Assembly (NCBI GenBank): GCA_039621445.1
Contig: CP154954.1
Location: 62,888,046 to 62,952,045 of the forward strand
DNA length: 64,000 nucleotides
Direction: 5' to 3'
Source of the DNA: Euglena gracilis
Taxonomy: Eukaryota > Euglenida > Euglenophyceae > Euglenales
In this document: positions 43,173 through 52,956 of the stretch, in pieces
Position numbering within the stretch: position 1 is the first letter of the stretch
How the letters are laid out: each line of letters begins with the position of its first letter
Translations under genes and position numbers: made by a program
Notes under the pieces: generated by a model
What the model was told of the DNA's origin: nothing
The model's database searches: none
What the model saw: the letters and a program-made list of their open reading frames with translations, nothing else

Positions 43173-44246
43173 AACTCTGCCAGAAATGCAGCCGCACTGT
43201 TTTTGCTGGAGAAGATGCATTCTTTATGCCCATGGCAGCATCATACGATGGACGAGGCTGAGGCTTCTGACATGTCGCTGGCCCACACTGCACGCCCTGG
43301 GCGATCATTTTGCTCAAAAATGCTGATGATGATGAATAGTGGAGTCATAATGGAAAATTTTGCACGAATGAATTTATAAAATGATATGTAAGGATCTAAA
43401 TTTGGGAAGGGTATTTTCCTTGCCTTTGCTGCCAAGGATGTTATAATAAATAATGTCGGTTTTATGTGTCAGCAGCGATCAAAGATTTGAACGCATGTCC
43501 TAGATTTTCTGGGGAAACAGTTTTCTTCATGCCTTTCCCCTCCATATTTCCTTTTTGCTTGTTTTTTTTGATTGAAATGAAACAAATAAAAAGTAGAGGA
43601 GATTTGGGGCTATTCAGAGAAGCAGAGTCAACAAAAAAAAGCGTCAATCCAATAGGCCATCAGGAAGCAATCTTTTTTTTTGACCAAAAAGATCACCCCC
43701 CCCCCCAGAATTCAGGCAATCCATTGCTTAAATTTGGGTTTCGCCATACGCATTGAGGGGTTGCTTAAATTCGGACTAAACGTCAACAGAAAAAATGCCT
43801 CTTCTTGTTTAAATATAGAGAGGTTTTCAGAGCGATAATGCATGCAACAACATAATAATGTCCTGAAAAACGATACGGATTTAAATTCAGAATTTTCATT
43901 GGTCCCCAGGGGGTTGCTTAAATTTGGAGGGGGGGTTGCCCATCATCAAGGTTATTTGCCCTGATGATGGGATGATGGGACCCTCGGAGAAGTATTACAA
44001 CTCCATGCTGAGACATGTCTATAAACCAAAGTGCCTGTTCTCGTATCCTTTGGGATTTTTTACTCTGGCTCAAAACTCAATTTATGCTGTGGACAAATGT
44101 TGGGTAGGGAGTAGCAACGAAAATGGCAGCTTCTGGAGAGGAAAGAGGCTGCGATGCAAAGACAACCCAGACATGCTATTTCACCGCAGCAGATGAAATG
44201 ATCACTAGGGAGTAGTCTCGGCAATGATTATATTGCAGATATATAG
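43173..44246. other. spacer downstream of the acetyltransferase
   Basis: No supported gene is seen. AT-rich DNA holds three copies of the phrase TTGCTTAAATT (43729, 43763, 43913), each next to a G/C run. They look like diverged ends of the TTGCTTAAG-type elements. Confidence 0.45.
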
Positions 44247-44577
44247 ATGGCAGCAACATTTTACTTGGCCCCCTGGGGGGGGGGGGGCAAGCAGCTCCTC
44301 TGGGGGGAAAAATTATTGCGTATTTAATGGAATTTAATTGAAAATAATATATTGCGTTATTAATGGAATAGGGTTAGGCTTGCTATATTCCTAGTTACAT
44401 ATACTCTATAAGTTAGGCCTAACTTTAGGCCTAACTTATAGATTAGTCTCAGGTGTGCAAGTCAGGCCAAGGGTTAGGCCGAACGCCTTACCCTGGCCCT
44501 GCTCCATCAATAACGCAAAAAAAAACCCGGGACATTTTATTTCCCCCCCTCCCAGGCAAGTAAAATGTTGCTGCCAT
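44247..44577. mobile_element. inverted-repeat element, ATGGCAGCAACATTTTACTTG ends
   Basis: Both ends carry ATGGCAGCAACATTTTACTT in inverted orientation, followed inward by G/C tracts. The centre is the TAGGCCTAACTTTAGGCC repeat with telomere-like GGGTTAGG. No target duplication is clear. Confidence 0.7.
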
Positions 44578-46107
44578 ACAGATATAGATGAAGATCTTCT
44601 GTACGAAGGATTTTGCAGCCTCCCAGCATTGATGAAGTTTTCAAGCGACCCGATTGCACAACAAAAATTTTAAACGTGTTTGCTGGTGTGTGCACAAAAG
44701 TTTTCAACAAATGAGAATTAACGAGGAATGAAGCAATTGATTAGATCTGAACAAATGCATTTGTTTGCGTGTTTGGTTATTGCATTGCGCACATACATAC
44801 GTACATATTATATATATGGCAGCCATCCTCTTAACGACCCCGGGGTCGTTAATTGTGTCCAGAGGGGGATGTATTTGTTTATTTATTTATTACACCTGAT
44901 AAAAAATTATATATATATAAACATATATACATATATACATATATACATACATACATACCAGGGGGTGGTAGATAAGTTGCTTATGCCTGGGATTTTTGCA
45001 TGGATGTGTTTGCTTCTGCATTTGGCATTTGGCAATTTGGCTGCTTAGTGCTTCAGTGTATTGGATGCATGCTTCTCGTTAAGGAAGTTTACACCCCCGG
45101 GGGGAGGGAGGTGTGAACAACAAAACCGGCCAAAAATGGTCAAAAGCAGCCTGAAATGGGTAAACGTGGACTTAAAGTGTCCTAAAATGGGCCACAAGGG
45201 GGGCCGAAAGCAGCAGCCATTAGGGGCTCGACGACCCAGTCAGATAAAAGCGTCTCTCACTGCCTGGCCCTGACCCCCTCCGTGGTATTTGGGTCATTTG
45301 TAGGGGGGGGGGGGCGGATTCTCACCATCAAATCTTTGATTGCTGACCCACCAAACCAAACCTTATGAATAAATGGGGGTTACTCGCGTAGAACAACAAA
45401 ATGCTGGTATCTATCCAGCAACGCACCTGATGCCAGGCTCTGAAAAATCAAGCAAGGCAGAAAATCCTCAATTTCTGTCCAAAATAAACACCACATTTTT
45501 TGGAAGGGGGGAACTTTGTTTGGGGCTGTTCTGTGACGGCAATACCCACACCCGTCGAATTTAGCCCTGACAAATTAGGAATTCCCTCCCCAATTGCCGA
45601 CTATGTGGCGCACTTTTCCATATAAGTACCCTCACACAACAGCGTTGCCCGTGGACAACGGCTTTTACCCATGGCTGCCCTGCCTTGCACCCGCAAAAGG
45701 ATTTTGTTATTGGAGGGCGGGGAGTGCAGGGCGGCAGCCCCCCCTCCCCGGCTCGGAGGCTGTTGGCCAACTAAGTTCATTAACACATTTATCAATGAGC
45801 AACAGCTTGTTAAGCAGATGTTGTTTCCAAATCAATGAAAACCTCACTTCATTTGGGTCAACATATTGGACAAAAATGTTTTAAATCTGCATTTTGCAAT
45901 GATTAAAGTAATCTCCAGTTCAAAAAAAATAGAAACAAAATGTCATTCAAAGTTATTAGAACAAAAGGGAATCGATTACGATTTACCGCGTCCCCATAAT
46001 TGTGCGGGTGCACAATTGAACTGCCTCTGGCACCTGGCACCTCTCCCACCTGGTTGCACAATTATTTGTGCCTTCTTCTGCCCAATAACTTGGCCATTTC
46101 CTTCCAG
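44578..46107. other. spacer, no supported gene
   Basis: It contains an AT/CATA microsatellite (44905-44960), a small palindrome CT-TAACGACCCCGGGGTCGTTA (44829-44851) and unassigned frames. Nothing convincingly coding is seen. Confidence 0.45.
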
Positions 46108-46717
46108 GTTGGTGAAAACAGCAAAAAAGCGGATTTTCTTCATGAAACTGCGGCCGCAGCTCAAAAAATTCCATCTGTTTTGGTGAAAAAACCAGTTCAA
46201 CTGGGGGTCCTTGGAGGCTCATTGCCGGAAACTGGTGGTCGACTTTTGGGTGGTTGATAGCCATTTCAAAAAACATATCATGTAAAATATCTATTTCTTT
46301 GCAAACTAGGGTGCCTTTGGGCACCCCAAGCTGAGGCTTTGAATAATTCCATGTACTTATGTCATTTTTAGCTAAATTCAATGCAATGGGGACACTTAGG
46401 TTGGCAACAGGTGGGTTGAGTGGCAATGGGAAGGTGCATCGGTTGGCCATGTGTTGCTTATGGGTTAACGCTGTTGCCCACGTATTGTTGGCGAACGTAT
46501 TTTTTTTTTCGATTTTTCAGGTGGTCCTGGCAACGCGAAGTCCCAGCGAGTATTCACATATGAGCTTTGGGCTGCCAATTTCCTCCCTGTGAAGGTCCCC
46601 CCAGGCATCGGTGGAGGCTGGATGGTCCCATCTCTTTGCAGCCTCCCCATGGCCAGCCGGCCCGGCCGTGCCGACGCGACAGATGCGGCTGGCCGCGGAC
46701 TCCTCTCGCCGCAGTGA
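46108..46717 (+). CDS. two phase-matched exons, unassigned
   Basis: Exon 46108-46234 reads VGENSKKADFLHETAAAAQK then IPSVLVKKPVQLGVLGGSLPET. It joins in phase to an exon beginning 46521 (GPGNAKSQRVFTYELWAANF, LPVKV). The second exon either ends at a GT near 46588-46595 or reads on to a TGA at about 46715-46717. No family is recognised. Confidence 0.4.
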
Positions 46718-47604
46718 TCGTGCAGCGTGAGGTGTGGTTCGTGGCTTGCCCCGCCACATCCTCGGGGTATGTCGGCGTGGGTCATCAGGAGCTTCGTCTC
46801 ATCCATCACCATGAGCTGGCGTTTTTCACATGGTCTGGGGACCGGGCGTCATCCCCTGCCCGCCCCTGCCCGCCCTCACCTCAGGGGTGCCGCTGTTCAT
46901 GATTCACGAAGCACCGCTGCTCTCTCTGTAGCGCACAACCCGAAGAGCGCCAATGCGATCCCAAACTGTCGGCGCATTGGTTGCTTTTGTGGTGCTGGTG
47001 CTGGTTTTGTTTGTGTTGTGCATACACGTGCGCTCGCATGTGCATGGAGATGGAAAGTGGGGACTCTGCATTTTTAACCTTCTTGGAGATGCTCTCTCCA
47101 TCGCAAATATGCAAAACCAATGCTCATTAAATACCCTGCCCCCAAACCCCCCCCCCAAAAAGAAAACACCAAACAAGCAAGGGTGGTTGGCCAGGGTGAG
47201 AGGATCGCATGTGCTACGCTAGCCAACAATGGCGCTCCTCCCCCCCTCAAAAAAAAATTGGAGGAGTGCACAGGTCCTGGCAGGATTTTTGAGACTGCAG
47301 GTGAGTGCACAATATTATGTGATCGAAATCGTCGCCGACGTGAACAATTGATTCACAAAGAAAGTGTACCACCAGGGAGGGTGTGAAGATAGAGGTCAGA
47401 CCCCCACCTTGGAACCAATTTTTCCGCGTTTTCCTCTTTTTCTCTCTTTTTCTCCAAACGATTTTCTCTGCTGCTTCGGACCAGGGAAGGCATTCCGGGG
47501 TATTTTTGACCGATTTTCAAAAAGCAAGTGCACATTTGGGGCATTTTAATGCCCACCAAATTTTGTTCCCACCCACTCCCCCCCCCCCCCCGCTCACTGA
47601 ACAT

Positions 47605-47781
47605 CTCGTCGGGGACCATATACGATGCGGAGAGCAGCGGTGCGGTCGACCGGCGGCCCCCGGCCGCTCCCTCTGCCAGCGCCTGGTGGGGCACAAGTGG
47701 GCGGCCCCCCTCGCCCTTGTCTGCCTCCTCGGCCTCATCCTCCTCTCCCGCGCCCTCCTGCTCAGGGGCCGCTCAAGCTGA
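47605..47781 (+). CDS. terminal exon with C-terminal membrane helix
   Basis: The frame LVGDHIRCGEQRCGRPAAPG, then SLCQRLVGHKWAAPLALVCL and LGLILLSRALLLRGRSS with TGA has G or C in almost every third position. The hydrophobic segment (about 18 residues) near the end suggests a tail-anchored or type I membrane protein with a short basic tail. No AG acceptor fits well. A poly-C run then CTG five bases before 47605 suggests a nonconventional 3' intron end. The family is unknown. Confidence 0.5.
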   Translation, partial: LVGDHIRCGEQRCGRPAAPGRSLCQRLVGHKWAAPLALVCLLGLILLSRALLLRGRSS

Positions 47782-48150
47782 AGTGGACCCATGCCTTGGG
47801 GGGGGGGGTCCAGCCAGCCAGCAGCCTTTTTCCAGACCCGGAACCCCCATCGATGAGTTTTATTTCCCAGCTGCCCAAGGGCGGCTGGACGGTGATGGAT
47901 TTTCGATTTTCAGGTGTGCAAAAAGATGGGCCAAAAATGGGCAAAAATGGGTTGGCCAGGGCAAATTTGGGTCAAAAAACAATCGATTGTTTTTTTTTGC
48001 ATAATTGGCAGCTTTTTGGGTGGTTTTGCAGTTTCGATTTTCGGGCCCAACAGCCGGGGGACTCTCATGGGGTCAGATAGCAGCCTTTTTCCAGCCAACC
48101 CAAATGTTCCAGCCTCTGAGCTGGAACCCCTCCCCCCGAGGGTCACAAAG

Positions 48151-48230
48151 CGACGCCCTGCACCTGCTCGACGGCGACCCCAGCCCGAGCCCGAGCCGGC
48201 TGGTGCGGCGTGGCCGTCGCCACCACCAAG
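48151..48230 (+). CDS. candidate exon, unassigned
   Basis: Between ACAAAG and a GTTTGG donor the frame reads DALHLLDGDPSPSPSRLVRR GRRHHQ with strong GC bias at third positions. No family is recognised. It lies after the membrane-helix exon, whose stop codon excludes it from that gene in the same frame. Confidence 0.3.
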
Positions 48231-50289
48231 GTTTGGGGGGCAGGGATTTATGAATGGGAGGCCCCCTCCCCCAGGGGTCCACCTTGCCAAAGTTTTCCGC
48301 CGTGCTTCGAGACACCCCCCCCCCCCACAGGATTGGTTATAAAAAAAATCACCCAGCTCCCTCGAGCTGGGTGCAGCTGAGTGGTCAGACGCCTTATTTC
48401 AACGGTGGGAAATGGCTGTTGCATTTTTAACAGTTTAATGCGCTATAGCGAATTCTTTAATGCCCACCCACGATGGCGTCATTCACGGGGGAAACACCTG
48501 GCAGCTGAAACGCATGGTACCTAAATGGGGACCACAGTTTCCAAGTCCTGGTCCGCCTTTTTTTTTTACCACCACCTCCACTGACCGGGAAAATACCCTG
48601 TCTGCCAAAGTTCATGCGACAAAAAACGGCATTTTCTGGGAGCAAACCACGGTCCAGTGAAGCCCTTGTGCCTGGCAGCGTTCCCCATCCCACCTCGCCC
48701 CTTGGCTGCGCAAGTGCGCATTCACAAGCCCCTGAGAGCCACACAACCTCCAGAGGCCCCAGCAAAAGGTGGGGAAGGGGAGGGGTGCTCTTAGGCACCC
48801 TAACTGGCAAAGTCCCTGCTTCCATTGCCGTATCTTGGGGCACCAGATCACACCCTGATTATATTAGTTGGGTTTTGGGGCCAGGTTTTTTTGAAGGTTA
48901 GTGTGGGCAAATGTGCACACCAACAAAGGGAAAATCTGTAAATTCGAGTTCGCCGCCGAAGCCTTTGACCGATCACAGCCCGCCCTGTCATACAATTTGA
49001 AACCCACAGGGGAATCAAGGCTGCTTTATATTTAATCATTTTTTGTGTTCACCAAAATTTTTATTTGTGTTCACACGTGTTCACCGAAATTTTTTCTTTT
49101 CCACACAAAGTGGATGGTGTGAACCAGACACGGTCCCCTAAGTGCTTTTGGTCGTGGCGTAGTGCTCCAGGCACTGGCCACCGCAACACCAACCCGATAC
49201 AACTCAAGTCATTGTGCAAGCCAGAATGCACGCCTGCGTACTCCAATTCACCCGTTCACCAATTCACCTCTTCTGCGTGCCCCCGGCGCCAAAGACTACG
49301 TCACACTGCAACCAACCACTCCAAAACCCAAAATCGGGCTGAAAATGCATTTCCTCCCATCTGCCCAGAAAACCTTCATTCCTTTGAATAATCCAGCTGT
49401 TAGCATGCAGCGCCGTCCGAAAATTTCTGTTCAAAGATTGATGAAATAATACCTTTTTTTTAAAAGCTGTATTTCACATCTTTGAGGGAAAAGAAACATT
49501 TTTTTGGACTAAAGGACCTGAAATGCACTTTTCACACAGAGTAACAAAATATTGGCCATTTCAGTGAAAATTCCCACTTACGCATTCCACATGCGGAATG
49601 TACATATGAATATTGCAAATGGTTCAATGCCTCCTCCAGGCCAAAACTTAATAAGAAAATAAATGAATAAATTACATAAATAAGTAAATGCCATAAATAT
49701 GCCCTGGTTGAATTTACCACAACCACATTTCCCGCCCGTTGTTTCCTGCTTCAGCTACTTATCATGCCTTTCGCAGCTGTCTCGCCACGTCTGCGGCACA
49801 GTGCATGACTGGGCACACACTCAGCACGCACATTCAGCACGCTGTGCCGAGAGTGTGTGCGAACACAGGCGCCGCAGGCCTACCTTGACCTGGCTTTGCC
49901 ACCGTGTGTTTGCGGGTGCGTGCAAAGGCTTCTGAGGCAGGGCCGGGAACTCTGGGGGTGAGCATGGGAGGGACCTCATTGCAGGCACAACCCTCGCTCA
50001 CACACAAGAATACCAAATGGTTCCACGGTGTCCCAAACCTGAAACGTGCAAGTTATGGGAGTACGCAGGAACAGGCGGGAATGCGCACGAATAGGAATAC
50101 GCAGGGGCGCATTTTTTGGAAACTCAAAAAAATGCGCAGATGCGCATTTTTTTGGAATGGACACGCACCTTCTTCTGGTTGGCTTGCAGAAGATAGGTGC
50201 TTGGAGGGGCAAACCAAGAGAATCACCTGTGGCAGCAGCGTTGCTGCGTCAGGCCACTGGCATAATGAAATGCGAAACGCCCTGCAGTG
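48231..50289. other. stretch with weak frames only
   Basis: The frame 48460-48660 (DGVIHGGNTWQLKRMVPKWG, ending TGA) might be an exon. The rest is unassigned. A small hairpin TCACCCAGCTC/GAGCTGGGTG lies at 48349-48373. Confidence 0.35.
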
Positions 50290-50817
50290 ACAGGGAAACC
50301 ACACTGTTGGCTGTGTGCTGTGCCGCACACGTTCTGGGGCCAGCCCATCACCTCCGCAAGGTGGGGGACGTGTGTATGTGCGTCGTGACGTGCTCCACCA
50401 AAAAACGTCCCTTTCAAGGGATGTTTGTCCAGGTCGGGCAACTCTTGCCTTGAGGTTCTTGGTTCGAAGGCAGAGCTCTTCACCGTAATGTTGCCCCATT
50501 TCATCCCCAAATTTTGTTGGCACGGGCATTTGTGCTGAGGAGTGCAGGATTGTGCTTTCTTTCGGGAAGACAAGGGATGGTGTTCAGACCAAGCCATTGG
50601 GGTCAACTTGGGGAAGCTGGCCTGCATTCAATCGCTCCCTTCTCCAGAGCGCCCCTCCAGCCGAACACGGGAACCCGATGTGCCCGCGAGGTCCAGCGAG
50701 GTGCGATGCAACGTGCCAGGCGGCTTGCACCCCGTTCTACAGTCGGTCTTTTGGTGGCATGGCCCAAACCCCGTCCAGGTGGTGTCTGGCACGCTTGTGG
50801 CAGTGCCCCGATACTGA
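50290..50817 (+). CDS. candidate exons, unassigned
   Basis: Exon 50290-50358 (DRETTLLAVCCAAHVLGPAH HLRK) lies between CCCTGCAG and GTGGGG. A later exon 50648-50817 ends in TGA and reads EVRCNVPGGLHPVLQSVFWW then HGPNPVQVVSGTLVAVPRY. Both have good third-position bias, but their phases do not match directly, so an exon or a nonconventional intron is missing between them. Confidence 0.35.
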
Positions 50818-51107
50818 CCCCAGTGCACTCATTCTGGCTTCTCAGGCTGCCGCCAGCAGGGGACCATCCCCACAACCCTCGATGGACAACATGGAGCCTG
50901 ACATCCCAGAGCAATCCCGAGGGTCACAGGATGGTCACGGGTATATCATCACCCTCGCCCAGACTCTCAGCAGTATATTAACAGGGATTAGCAAATTTAC
51001 ATCAGCCCTGGTGTAACCTTTTTGAGAGCTGCAGATATATATAAAAAACTCAATGTGTTTTAGGGAGTGAGGTTGTTTAGGGAGGGAGGGCGTTACAACT
51101 GTAATTA

Positions 51108-51753
51108 ACCCCGCCAAAATATAAGACACCCCTCATTATAAGACCCCCCAAATATATGACACTCTTTGGGGATTTTCGGGCCGACACCCAAATATAAGAC
51201 ACCCCCGGGCTGGCACCTACTTCTCCAAATATAAGACACCCCCCATGAAAGGCCTTCCACAGTGAAGGCGCGATGAAATCAACGAATGCACGTCCAGTCT
51301 ACTGCTTTTGGGTGAAGCAACTGCTTTTTGGGTGTAGCAGATCAAGGTTGAGAATCTATTATTTTCAACAGCAAGAAAGCGACCAATCTGCAAGTGGTGA
51401 TGAATGACGTTCAGACAAATGTGCCAGTGTTCCTATTTTCCAATTTCTAGAAAATGAGGCAGTCCGTTGTGCCAAGTTCATCACCTCTTGCAGATTGGTC
51501 GCTTTCAGCATACACACTCTCCAAAGCGTCGGAAGACAACCCGTCAGATATGAAGAAAACCCTATATATGAAGGTACGAGGACATTAGCGCAACAACATA
51601 CTTGCTGGAAAAGTGTCCAAATATAAGACACCCCTCAGTCATCCGCCTGAGACCCAAATATAAGACACCCCCCAAATATAAGACACCCTTTGGCGAAATT
51701 GGTCGACACCCAAATATAAGACACCGGTGTCTTATATTTGGGGGGGGGGGGGT
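51108..51753. mobile_element. TA-flanked element with AAATATAAGACACCCC repeats
   Basis: The ends ACCCCGCCAAAATATAAGAC and the inverted ACCCCC(n)AAATATAAGACACC are bordered by TA at 51106-51107 and 51754-51755. The phrase AAATATAAGACACCCC recurs at least eight times, clustered near both ends. The middle has no recognisable gene; two copies of CTGCAAGTGGTGATGA/TCATCACCTCTTGCAG form an internal inverted pair (51390, 51478). Confidence 0.75.
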
Positions 51754-52093
51754 TAATGCAATTCTTCCTTGCCTTGGGCTGAGTGGATGGAAAACAGTGG
51801 TGCTATTGTTTTTTTGGGGGGGAAGAGTGTGATAACCCCGCCACCATAGGCTGTTTGCTATGCGCGCACCCGTGCTTCTATTAGGGGGGTTAGGTATTGT
51901 TCTGCCCTCTCGTTGTTTTGATTTTGCTTCCTGACCGCATTTTGGTTTGCCATGCGGTTGCCCTGCGGTTCTGAGACACGTGTCCGCCATATGCACACTC
52001 ACCTTTGGCGAGAGCGAATTTTGGCACACACCCAGTCCCTTTTGTCGTTGTTTTGTATTAGGTCTGGCACCTCTTTCCCTCTTTGGACGACAG

Positions 52094-52163
52094 GTTTTCT
52101 GGGATGGAGCCCGACGACGTCCTCCACGCCCTGGCACAGCACTCCGAGGTGGCGTTCCTCAGT
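52094..52163 (+). CDS. candidate first exon upstream of the acid phosphatase
   Basis: After CGACAG comes GTTTTCTGGG then ATG (52104), reading MEPDDVLHALAQHSEVAFLS, with a GTAGGT donor at 52164. It joins in phase to 52957 (TLLDFIRTQLNPSSG). It could be the N-terminus of the phosphatase gene or a separate small gene. It is not a signal peptide. Confidence 0.35.
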
Positions 52164-52956
52164 GTAGGTGTTCGGCCCTTGGGGGGGAAGGGGCCCATAA
52201 AATGTCACATGGATCCGCGACTGTTGGAGGAAGGAAGTACCAAACACGCCAGAATCAAATGTGTTCGTTGGTTTGAATGAACCTGATCGCTGACCCCATT
52301 TCGCACCCCACCCGATTGGAATGACCTCTGCTACCCTATTTCATGGTGTTTTAGATTTCTGGATGGGTATATCTGTGCCCCATTATCTAATATTATCTAA
52401 TATCAGATAATATTGTCTAACATCATATAATTATCTATTTAATAATCTTAATTTATTATTAATATTTTCTATCCCATAATCTAATCTTTTTTTCTTGCCC
52501 TGGTTCCTTCCCAACCACATCTGTGGCTTTTCTTCTATCGGTGATGATTTTTCTCACGTGGTGTAGGATTAAAACTTTCAGGACGGTCAAAAAAAACACA
52601 GAAATAAAAGATTAATCAAAAAGTAATAAGTGAATGGGTTTCCTCCTGGAATTTCTCATTCATAATTTCAGCTGAAGTATGTGTGTGGAGCCAGAATTTT
52701 CAAAATTCTCATTTCCACCACCGACCTCTTGGCATGTTTCAAGACATGCAAAGTTTAGTTTTTTTTTGTTCTGTTTTTGTCCACTTCCTTTTTCGGCTAC
52801 CAAAAGGCTTCCCTGCCAATTTTCGACACATTTTTTGCCATTTTAATTCCCTTGGGAAAACCGGCACTGCCGAGCCGCCCCTCGAGAGGCCGGCACTGAT
52901 CCACCCGAGGTGGGGGTCTTCAACGACAATTTTGTTTTGCTGTTCCTGTTTTGCAG

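Noticed and set aside
51108-51753. CRISPR-like array of AAATATAAGACACCCC
   Set aside because: Spacing is irregular, spacers are related to each other, the ends are inverted and TA-flanked, and the host is a eukaryote.
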